A DNA stretch of 5,476 nucleotides from an uncultured Bacilli bacterium (lineage in GTDB: Bacteria > Bacillota_I > Bacilli_A > RF39 > UBA660). The notes below the pieces were generated by a model. It saw nothing but the letters and a program-made list of their open reading frames with translations, was not told the origin of the DNA and made no database searches. Shown piece after piece: positions 1-5,377 of the stretch (the stretch's first letter is position 1; each line of letters opens with the position of its first letter). The stretch spans positions 1 to 5,476 of the forward strand of contig CANQHT010000078.1 in assembly GCA_947623705.1 (NCBI GenBank). Direction: 5' to 3'. Made by a program: the position numbers and the translations under genes.

Positions 1-42
1 TGTAAATACATTATAAAAGATTATTTGACAAAAATCCATAGG

Positions 43-97
43 AAGTTTTGACAAGTTTTGTCTATCTATGTAAAGTTATGTCGAATTGGGTCGAAAT
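43..97. repeat. Tandem array of degenerate 10-bp units, probable operator
   Basis: Five 9-mers begin at exact 10-bp intervals (47, 57, 67, 77, 87): TTTGACAAG, TTTGTCTAT, TATGTAAAG, TATGTCGAA and TGGGTCGAA. The rough consensus is TDTGTCRAA. Units one helical turn apart lie on the same face of the DNA, which is typical of operators bound by several copies of a regulator. The consensus resembles the Spo0A box (TTTGTCRAA), and the heptads TGTCGAA/GGTCGAA with a 3-bp spacer also resemble CtsR operator geometry. The identity of the regulator is inference. On the minus strand a TATAAT lies at 10-15, so the array may control a leftward gene outside the window. No coding sequence was seen in 1-120. 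Confidence 0.5.
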
Positions 98-101
98 TCA
101 T

Positions 102-125
102 AAAAAAAATACTAAAATTCTTAGT
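102..125 (-). terminator. Weak intrinsic terminator candidate after pgk
   Basis: Read on the minus strand, ACTAAG pairs with TTTAGT around a 3-nt loop (arms 120-125 and 111-116, one G-U pair). It is followed one base later by eight consecutive T residues (102-109). The left arm overlaps the pgk stop codon. The stem is short and AT-rich, so the U tract is the main support. It would end the NADAR-pgk transcript and separate it from whatever lies to the left. Confidence 0.45.
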
Positions 126-1272
126 TTTTAGCATTTTCTTGGATATATTCTAAAGCCTTTAAGTTATGATAAGCAACATATTCTAAAGTAGCACCTCCAC
201 CACTGGAAATGTATGTAAAGTTTTCTTCATTGTCAAGTAATTTGACACTACTTGCGGTATCTCCTCCACCAATATAGGTTTTAGCGCCACTTGTTTTTAA
301 CGTATTTAATAAATTCTTAGTACCCTTAGAATATTCTTTCTCTTCAAATTTACCACAAGTGCCATTGAAGAATACTAATTTAGCACCACTGAATAATTTC
401 CCATCAATTAAATTATCATAAATAATATCATTATCTTGAATATCTTCTAAAGTTACTTCTATATTAGAATTATCGCTTAAAATAGTAAATTCTGGCGTAT
501 AACTTATTTTATCTGCATACTTATCTAAAATATTTTTAACATTATCTATTACTTCTGCATCAGTACTTACTAAACTACTACCAACATTATAACCTTTAAC
601 TTTTAAGAAAGTATTTAAAATACCACCCGTTAAAATTAATTTATCACATCTTTTTACTAGTTCATTAATTATCCCAATTTTATCATCAACTTTAGCCCCA
701 CCCATAACAACTACAAAAGGATGGTCTTGAACACTAATTAATGGTTCTAAATTTTTAAGTTCTGTTTCTACTAAAAAACCTAAATAAGTATCTAAATATT
801 TACTTAAACCGGCAGTTGAAGAATGAGCCCGGTGCATGGAAGCAAAAGCATCAATAACAAACGCATCAGCAAAACTCGCCCAATACTTAGCCAGTTCTAA
901 ATCATTTTGACTCTCCATTTTTTCTGGAACATCAGTAAATCTAGTATTTTCAACTAAAAATAATTGCTTATTAGAATCGTTAATTTCTTCTAAATGTAAT
1001 GGGTCTTTTATAAAGTCTAAGTTATAGTATTGTTTTAAATATTCATATACTATATTTAAACTATTCTTTTCTTTATCTTCTTCTGTTTTTACCCTTCCAA
1101 AATGACTTAATAAAATAACCTTATTATTATTTTGTAATAGATAATCGATAGTTTCTCTGCTTTTCATTATTTTACTAGCATCAGTTATTACCCCATCTTT
1201 AACCGGAACATTAAAATCACACCTTAGTAAAACCGTTTTATTAGTAATCTTTTTTTCACTTAAATATTGCAT
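121..1272 (-). CDS. pgk: Phosphoglycerate kinase, divergent active site
   Basis: Cytosolic glycolytic enzyme that transfers phosphate from 1,3-bisphosphoglycerate to ADP, giving 3-phosphoglycerate and ATP. At 383 residues it is slightly shorter than the usual bacterial 390-400. Family motifs are clear: RCDFNVP (17-23), SHFGR (56-60), ENTRF (108-112), DAFASMHRAHSS (141-152), GGAKVDDKIG (191-200), GGGDTASS (335-342) and SGGGATLE (357-364). Substrate-binding D19, N21, H57, R60, R111 and R148 are kept, as is E310, the expected nucleotide-ribose ligand. Several positions are unusual. The conserved Arg of the (T/Q)RI motif is Lys34 (codon AAA). NGPMGVFE has become NGTCGKFE (303-310). The LDIGP segment is not recognisable near 284-292. 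An AGGAG site lies 9 nt before the ATG, 16 bp downstream of the NADAR gene stop, so the two are probably co-transcribed. Family assignment is firm; full activity is less certain because of the substitutions. Confidence 0.95.
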   Translation of the reverse strand: MQYLSEKKITNKTVLLRCDFNVPVKDGVITDASKIMKSRETIDYLLQNNNKVILLSHFGRVKTEEDKEKNSLNIVYEYLKQYYNLDFIKDPLHLEEINDSNKQLFLVENTRFTDVPEKMESQNDLELAKYWASFADAFVIDAFASMHRAHSSTAGLSKYLDTYLGFLVETELKNLEPLISVQDHPFVVVMGGAKVDDKIGIINELVKRCDKLILTGGILNTFLKVKGYNVGSSLVSTDAEVIDNVKNILDKYADKISYTPEFTILSDNSNIEVTLEDIQDNDIIYDNLIDGKLFSGAKLVFFNGTCGKFEEKEYSKGTKNLLNTLKTSGAKTYIGGGDTASSVKLLDNEENFTYISSGGGATLEYVAYHNLKALEYIQENAKN

Positions 1273-1288
1273 TATTTATCACTCCTAA

Positions 1289-1903
1289 CTATTTATCCAC
1301 AATTTTTAAAAATTCATGTAAAGCATTAAGCATATATTCAAATTCGTACCTTGTAAATACCGTTTTATTTTTATCAACTTCTCCCATAATATGTAAAATA
1401 GGTAAAGGACAATTTTTAATGGCATTACGATAAAAAGGATTTTGAATAGCACTTATATATAATTCATCGATTAAATCATCGTATTCTTTAGAATCTCTTT
1501 TAATTCTTTTCCCCATAAAATAAATATAACCATCTTTTTGCCAATCATAATCCGATGTGGCTTTTAAAACTAAAGCTTCTTTCCCACTATAGTTAAAAAC
1601 TTCTTTTTGTAATTTTTTTTGAGGAAACTTAATGGCTTGAAAAAATGTTTCTAAAGAATTTAGAGTATAACCTTTAAATTTAAATTTATATGGAAATAAA
1701 TTAGATAATAATTTCGGAAAAGTCCCTTTTAAATTATAACCAACATTAATCCATTTTTCACTTTCTCCAATATAACCATTTTCATCTTTTATTAAAAGAC
1801 CTTCACAATATATTTTATCATCTTTTTCTTCTAAATTTAATTCTTTAAAAGTATAAGTATTTTTAAATTTTTTAAACTCTTCTAATTCTTTTTTATACTT
1901 CAT
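1289..1903 (-). CDS. NADAR-superfamily protein (YbiA-like), predicted ADP-ribose/N-glycoside enzyme
   Basis: A 204-residue soluble protein with no signal peptide or membrane segment. Residues about 65-200 resemble the NADAR (YbiA/DUF1768) fold: LLSNLFPYKFKFKG (65-78) matches the 'SNF..f.i.G' strand, and NSLETFFQAIKF (82-93) matches the diagnostic 'TSEHYFQAQKF', keeping the Glu (E85) and QA.KF. After these come DW (120-121), a MGKRIKRDSKEY helix start (130-141), NPFYRNAI (155-162) and LHIMGE (170-175). Known NADAR proteins cleave N-glycosidic bonds in riboflavin intermediates or remove ADP-ribose from nucleic acid; which substrate applies here cannot be read from the sequence. The C-terminal 'WGdG..GkG.N.lG' segment of E. 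coli YbiA is not seen; TVFTRYEFEYML (181-192) occupies that place. The first 60 residues are unassigned. The start has GGTGA 4 nt upstream. It lies between gap and pgk and is probably co-transcribed with pgk. Confidence 0.68.
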   Translation of the reverse strand: MKYKKELEEFKKFKNTYTFKELNLEEKDDKIYCEGLLIKDENGYIGESEKWINVGYNLKGTFPKLLSNLFPYKFKFKGYTLNSLETFFQAIKFPQKKLQKEVFNYSGKEALVLKATSDYDWQKDGYIYFMGKRIKRDSKEYDDLIDELYISAIQNPFYRNAIKNCPLPILHIMGEVDKNKTVFTRYEFEYMLNALHEFLKIVDK

Positions 1904-1924
1904 ATAATCACCATATCTATTAAC

Positions 1925-1933
1925 ATTTTAGCA
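1925..1933 (-). promoter_or_regulatory. Extended -10 promoter for NADAR-pgk
   Basis: The minus strand reads TGCTAAAAT, an extended -10 element (TGn plus a 5/6 match to TATAAT). It sits just downstream of the gap terminator and about 20 nt before the NADAR start codon. No good -35 is found 16-18 nt upstream (only a T run), which is acceptable for an extended -10 promoter. A start near 1918 would give a very short leader carrying the GGTGA ribosome site (1908-1912). Confidence 0.5.
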
Positions 1934-1946
1934 TAATTAAAGAGAC

Positions 1947-1974
1947 AAAAAAAGAATTTCCTTAGAAACTCTTT
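1947..1974 (-). terminator. Intrinsic terminator downstream of gap
   Basis: On the minus strand AAAGAGTTTC, loop TAAG and GAAATTCTTT form a 10-bp stem with one G-U pair. The 3' arm runs into an uninterrupted seven-T tract ending at 1947. The hairpin begins 10 bp after the gap stop codon. The stem is GC-poor, so some read-through into the NADAR-pgk unit is possible. It marks the end of the kinase-gap transcript. Confidence 0.72.
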
Positions 1975-1984
1975 ACAAATTATA

Positions 1985-2989
1985 TTATTTAAACATTGCT
2001 TTAGCACATCTAAGCATTTGGGCAGTATAACCTAATTCATTATCGTACCAGGCGACAATTTTATATAATTTCTTACCATTAACTTCGACTACATTCGTAA
2101 GTAAGGTATCAACTAAAGCTCCAACTCTTTTACCAATAATATCACTGGATACGATTGGATCTTCCGTAACCTTTAAGGCTAAGCTTTGACTAGCCATAAA
2201 AGTTTTATTAATCTCCTCAACAGTTGGATTACTGCGAAGTTCTACAGTTACATCAATTAATGAACCATCTGGAACCGGTACCCGGTAAGCAACACCATCT
2301 AAACGACCTTGTAATTCCGGAATAACTAAACCAATAGCATTAGCAGCACCAGTAGATGCCGGAATAATATTTTGACTAGCCGCTCTTCCACGTCTAGCAT
2401 AAATACCTTTTCGATGAGCAATATCTAATGTTTCTTGATCATTAGTAAAGGCATGAATTGTACTCATAAAACCTTTTTCAATCCCAAAATGATCATTTAA
2501 TACTTTTAATACTGGGGCTAAACAATTAGTAGTACAACTAGCAGATGAAACAACTTCTTCCGTGCCATCTAAGATATTTTCATTAACACCATACACAATT
2601 GTTTTCATCTCACCCTTACCTGGTGCGGAAATCAAAACTTTTTTAGCACCAGCCACAATATGTTTTCTAGCATCTTCTAACTTAGTAAATGCACCGGTAC
2701 ATTCTAAAACTAAATCGACATTTAAATCTTTCCAAGGTAAGTTAGCGGGATCTTTTTCAGAAAACACTTTAATTCTTTTTTGACCGGCAACAACTATTTC
2801 ATTACCTTCAAAAGTTATTTCATTTTCATGAAACGTTCTATGAACAGTATCATATTTAACTAAATACGCTAATTGTTCCGCATTTGTTAAATCATTGATA
2901 GCCACAATATCAAAATCCCTTTCTGTTATCATTTCTCTAAAGGCAATACGACCAATTCGACCAAAACCATTAATAGCAACTCTAATCAT
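1985..2989 (-). CDS. gap: Glyceraldehyde-3-phosphate dehydrogenase, type I, NAD-dependent
   Basis: Oxidises and phosphorylates glyceraldehyde 3-phosphate to 1,3-bisphosphoglycerate with NAD+, supplying the substrate of PGK encoded downstream. At 334 residues it has the normal length. The N-terminal Rossmann domain carries VAINGFGRIGR and AINDL, whose Asp is the usual NAD-selecting residue. The catalytic domain has SASCTTNCLAP with nucleophile Cys152 and the HAFTNDQ segment with base His179, then ARRGRAASQNIIP, PELQGRLDG, RVPVPDGS and WYDNELGY. One small oddity is SSASC in place of the near-universal SNASC. Two ATG codons are adjacent (2990-2992 and 2987-2989). AGGAGG at 2995-3000 lies 2 nt from the first and 5 nt from the second, so the second is chosen; the first would add one Met. 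The start overlaps the 3' end of the kinase gene by 8 bp, which suggests co-transcription and coupled translation. Confidence 0.97.
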   Translation of the reverse strand: MIRVAINGFGRIGRIAFREMITERDFDIVAINDLTNAEQLAYLVKYDTVHRTFHENEITFEGNEIVVAGQKRIKVFSEKDPANLPWKDLNVDLVLECTGAFTKLEDARKHIVAGAKKVLISAPGKGEMKTIVYGVNENILDGTEEVVSSASCTTNCLAPVLKVLNDHFGIEKGFMSTIHAFTNDQETLDIAHRKGIYARRGRAASQNIIPASTGAANAIGLVIPELQGRLDGVAYRVPVPDGSLIDVTVELRSNPTVEEINKTFMASQSLALKVTEDPIVSSDIIGKRVGALVDTLLTNVVEVNGKKLYKIVAWYDNELGYTAQMLRCAKAMFK

Positions 2990-4628
2990 CATTTCCTCCT
3001 ATAAATTCTCTTAATATTGAGTCATCACTTACATATTCTCCTGGTATTGAATAAAACATTTTTAAGAAATTTAATAATCTTCTCGCTTCTTCATAATAAT
3101 TGCTTTCAACATTTATACTTCTTAAAAGTGGTTCGACATAAACTTTTAAAACCCCAACTTCATAAGCTAATGCCGTATTAATAATAACATCGGCTTGATG
3201 AATGTATGGGAATATATATTTTTCTTCGCCATTTCTAACACTTTGCCATGAATGAATAGTGTTATTGACATCATAATTTCTTGTTCGATTATCCCTAACT
3301 ATTCTTCTAAGAAGTCTTAAATCTATTGTGGATATATAATTATGTTTATCGATATTTAAAGGAATAAAGGGACTTAAATAAATTTTATATTTATATTTAC
3401 TATCGATTGATTTTAATAATTTATCATTTAAAGCATGTAATCCCTCAATAAGTATTATGCTATTTTCTTGTAATTTTATAATATTATTATCATATTCTTT
3501 TTTACCACTCACAAAGTTAAAGGTTGGCATACTTACTTCTTCATTGTTTAAAAGTCTTCTTAAAGTATCATTAAATAAATCTAAATCAATGGCTTCTAAA
3601 CATTCAAAGTCATAATTACCAAATTCATCTTTTGGTGATTCATCTCTTTCTTTAAAGAAATCATCAATAGATATTTTAATGGGATTATAACCTTCGGCAG
3701 CAAAATAAGATGCCAAGCGTTTACAAGTAGTTGTCTTACCACTTGATGAAGGACCCGCAATTAAAACAAATTTTATATTCCGATTATTAATTATTTCTTT
3801 AGTAACTTCCGATACATTTTGATTAAATACTAGTTCACAAGATTTCATAAAATCTTTTATTTTGCCACTGCCAATAGTTTTATTTATCTCAGTCACATAT
3901 TGCATATTTAATTTTTCTAGCCAGGTTTTCCCTACTAAAAATGAATTAATAATATTATCATAGTGAACATATTCTGGCAAGATGCCATTACTTAATTTAC
4001 TCGGTATAACAAATACTAAACGATTACGACCTAAATAAACAATATCATATAGAGTAATACTACCGGTGCTATAAGGCATATCGGAATAGAAATAATTATA
4101 AATACCATTTAATTCATAAAGAGTAACAACCTTATCCGATATATTACTAATATTTTCGGCCTTTTCTTCTTGATGCATTTTTTCATAGAATTGTATAGCT
4201 TCTTTTTTCTTAACATTTAACTTTTTAAAGACCATATCTTTTTCAATTATTTGAGTCATTACTTCTTTAATTTTAATTAAATCTTCTTGGGTTAAAATAT
4301 GATCTCCAATGACTTCTCCTAAAAAACCTTTCGGAACACTATGTTGATAACTTATTTCTAAATCCGGAAAAACAGTTTTTAAAGCCACTTCGAAAATAAA
4401 CTCTAACCCACTTTTATATATTTTATTACCGGTTAAATCATTCAAATCAATAAAATTTACATCAGCACTTTCCATGGCTTTATCTGAAAGTGATAAAACT
4501 TCATTATTAATTTTTACGCCTAAAATTTCTTTTCCCAAATTGAACCCCCGACTAATTTCATAGTAAGTTGTTCCTTTAAGAAATTCTTTTTGTGTACCTT
4601 TTTGTGTTGTAATTGTAATACGTTCCAT
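2982..4628 (-). CDS. TGS-domain nucleoside (uridine) kinase-like protein
   Basis: A 548-residue cytosolic protein of the Firmicutes/Thermotoga 'uridine kinase-related' architecture. Residues 1-62 look like a TGS domain (ITITTQKG, GVKINNEV). About 70-230 resembles the threonyl/alanyl-tRNA synthetase second additional domain, with HSVPKG at 96-101 but not the full HxxxH editing site. About 286-500 is a phosphoribulokinase/uridine kinase-type P-loop domain: Walker A GPSSSGKTT (292-300), IDDFF (321-325), IEGLHALN (394-401), and an Arg-rich segment RRIVRDNRTRN (441-451) where the family's lid and substrate Args lie. The kinase part predicts ATP-dependent phosphorylation of a nucleoside-like substrate. 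The role of the synthetase-like half, and the true substrate, are not known to me. AAAGGG lies 8 nt before the ATG. The gene is first in the unit with gap, overlapping it by 8 bp, and is divergent from clpP. Confidence 0.9.
   Translation of the reverse strand: MERITITTQKGTQKEFLKGTTYYEISRGFNLGKEILGVKINNEVLSLSDKAMESADVNFIDLNDLTGNKIYKSGLEFIFEVALKTVFPDLEISYQHSVPKGFLGEVIGDHILTQEDLIKIKEVMTQIIEKDMVFKKLNVKKKEAIQFYEKMHQEEKAENISNISDKVVTLYELNGIYNYFYSDMPYSTGSITLYDIVYLGRNRLVFVIPSKLSNGILPEYVHYDNIINSFLVGKTWLEKLNMQYVTEINKTIGSGKIKDFMKSCELVFNQNVSEVTKEIINNRNIKFVLIAGPSSSGKTTTCKRLASYFAAEGYNPIKISIDDFFKERDESPKDEFGNYDFECLEAIDLDLFNDTLRRLLNNEEVSMPTFNFVSGKKEYDNNIIKLQENSIILIEGLHALNDKLLKSIDSKYKYKIYLSPFIPLNIDKHNYISTIDLRLLRRIVRDNRTRNYDVNNTIHSWQSVRNGEEKYIFPYIHQADVIINTALAYEVGVLKVYVEPLLRSINVESNYYEEARRLLNFLKMFYSIPGEYVSDDSILREFIGGNDD
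2995..3000 (-). promoter_or_regulatory. Perfect AGGAGG ribosome-binding site for gap, inside the kinase gene
   Basis: The minus strand reads AGGAGGAAATGATG. A complete Shine-Dalgarno hexamer lies within the last codons of the upstream kinase gene, 5 nt from the second of two adjacent ATG codons and only 2 nt from the first. It decides the gap start and would allow high gap translation regardless of how well the kinase is translated. Confidence 0.8.
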
Positions 4629-4652
4629 ACTGTCAACCCTTTACTATACATA

Positions 4653-4681
4653 ATTCTAACACAAATTTATTCTTTTTTGAA
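4653..4681 (-). promoter_or_regulatory. Promoter for the kinase-gap operon
   Basis: On the minus strand TTCAAA (4676-4681, 4/6 to TTGACA) is followed after 17 nt by TAGAAT (4653-4658, 5/6 to TATAAT). The latter is preceded by TGT, forming an extended -10. Predicted start is near 4646, giving a leader of about 17 nt that just includes the AAAGGG ribosome site at 4637-4642. Its -35 overlaps that of the opposing clpP promoter. Confidence 0.55.
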
Positions 4682-4705
4682 TAAAAACTTACTATTTTTT
4701 ATATT
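4677..4705 (+). promoter_or_regulatory. Promoter for clpP
   Basis: TTGAAT (4677-4682, 4/6 to TTGACA) is followed after exactly 17 nt by TATATT (4700-4705, 5/6 to TATAAT). A perfect TATAAT at 4705-4710 is also present but lies 22 nt from this -35. Transcription would start near 4712, almost on the AGGTGA ribosome site (4714-4719), so the leader is very short. No CIRCE inverted repeat and no good CtsR tandem heptad are seen between 4629 and 4724. Confidence 0.5.
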
Positions 4706-4724
4706 ATAATTATAGGTGAAATGA

Positions 4725-5297
4725 ATGAATATAATTCCAACAGTTATTGAAAAAAGTAGTAACAAAGAATACGCCTATGATTTATACTCCAGACTTTTAA
4801 ATGATCGCATTGTTTTTGTAATTGGAGAGGTTAATGATAGCATGGCAAGTATTGTCGTATCGGAACTTTTATATTTAGATAGTTTAAACCATAATGATAT
4901 CTATTTATATATTAATTCTCCCGGTGGAACCATTACTAGTGGGATGGCTATTTATGATACGATGAATTATATAAAAAGTGATGTTAAAACTATTTGTATA
5001 GGTTTAGCAGCATCAATGGGAGCATTTCTTTTAGCAGGAGGTACCAAAGGAAAAAGATGTAGTCTACCGAATAGTGAAATTATGATTCATCAGCCATTGG
5101 GTGGTACGCAAGGGCAAGCAACAGATATTAAGATTGCCGCCGAACATATTATTAAAATTAAAGATAAATTAAATCATATTTTAGCGGATGCTACCGGCAA
5201 AGATTTAAATGTTATTGAAAATGATACCGATAGAGATAACTTTATGAGTCCGGAAGAAGCTTTAGAATATGGACTTATTGATGAAATAATAAAATAA
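4725..5297 (+). CDS. clpP: ATP-dependent Clp protease proteolytic subunit ClpP
   Basis: Serine peptidase that assembles into a double heptameric barrel and degrades proteins fed to it by Clp ATPases (ClpX, ClpC or similar) in the cytosol. Its 190 residues are near the normal length, and there is no propeptide beyond the short MNIIPTVIEKS start typical of Bacilli. The catalytic triad is intact: Ser97 in GLAASMGAF, His122 in MIHQPLGG, and Asp171 in DTDRDNF. The oxyanion loop INSPGG (63-68), the IYDTM helix (76-80) and the C-terminal ALEYGLIDEII segment are also present. The chosen ATG has AGGTGA 5 nt upstream; an ATG 4 nt earlier is out of frame and too close to that site. The gene stands alone on the plus strand, divergent from the kinase gene and convergent with the partial gene at the right edge; no clpX follows. 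Confidence 0.97.
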   Translation: MNIIPTVIEKSSNKEYAYDLYSRLLNDRIVFVIGEVNDSMASIVVSELLYLDSLNHNDIYLYINSPGGTITSGMAIYDTMNYIKSDVKTICIGLAASMGAFLLAGGTKGKRCSLPNSEIMIHQPLGGTQGQATDIKIAAEHIIKIKDKLNHILADATGKDLNVIENDTDRDNFMSPEEALEYGLIDEIIK

Positions 5298-5346
5298 GGC
5301 ATAGAAAAAGAAGAGCGGTGGGGACGATTTCAAAGAAAACAAAGTT

Positions 5347-5377
5347 AATAATTTGTAATTTTCAATTGCAAATTATT
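5347..5377. repeat. 14-bp inverted repeat (hairpin/cruciform) over a stop codon
   Basis: AATAATTTGTAATT (5347-5360), a 3-nt spacer and AATTGCAAATTATT (5364-5377) form a 14-bp inverted repeat with one T/C difference: a U-G pair in plus-strand RNA, a C-A mismatch in minus-strand RNA. It includes the TAA (5373-5375) of the minus-strand partial gene. No T tract follows on the plus strand. On the minus strand a T-rich stretch follows after several bases (CTTTGTTTTCTTTG), so a weak terminator is possible. It could instead be a structural DNA element linked to the gene on its right. Confidence 0.65.

Noticed and set aside
48..76. Plus-strand promoter TTGACA, 17 nt, TAAAGT inside the repeat array
   Set aside because: The -35 is perfect but the -10 is only 4/6. 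It would fire antisense into pgk, and TTGACA arises naturally from the repeat unit; not strong enough to list.
43..97. CRISPR-like array
   Set aside because: Units are about 10 bp with degenerate sequence and no spacers of 25-40 bp, so this is operator geometry, not CRISPR.
2562..2783. 73-codon open frame on the plus strand opposite gap
   Set aside because: It lies wholly antisense to the strongly conserved GAPDH coding region, has no convincing ribosome site or recognisable domain, and is explained as a shadow frame.
2982..4628. Threonyl-tRNA synthetase fragment or fusion
   Set aside because: The TGS and SAD-like parts occur normally in this kinase family. No class II catalytic core follows; a P-loop kinase domain does.
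4629..4724. CIRCE or CtsR heat-shock operator upstream of clpP
   Set aside because: No TTAGCACTC/GAGTGCTAA inverted repeat and no tandem GGTCAAA heptads were found; only a lone GTCAA at 4632-4636, within the kinase leader.
4721..4750. Earlier ATG before clpP giving a 9-codon out-of-frame peptide
   Set aside because: The AGGTGA site ends only 1 nt before it, too close for initiation, whereas the clpP ATG is at a suitable 5 nt.
5347..5377. Standard intrinsic terminator for clpP
   Set aside because: The stem is nearly all A/T and the plus strand after it reads TTGCTAGCG with no T tract, so termination of clpP there is not supported.
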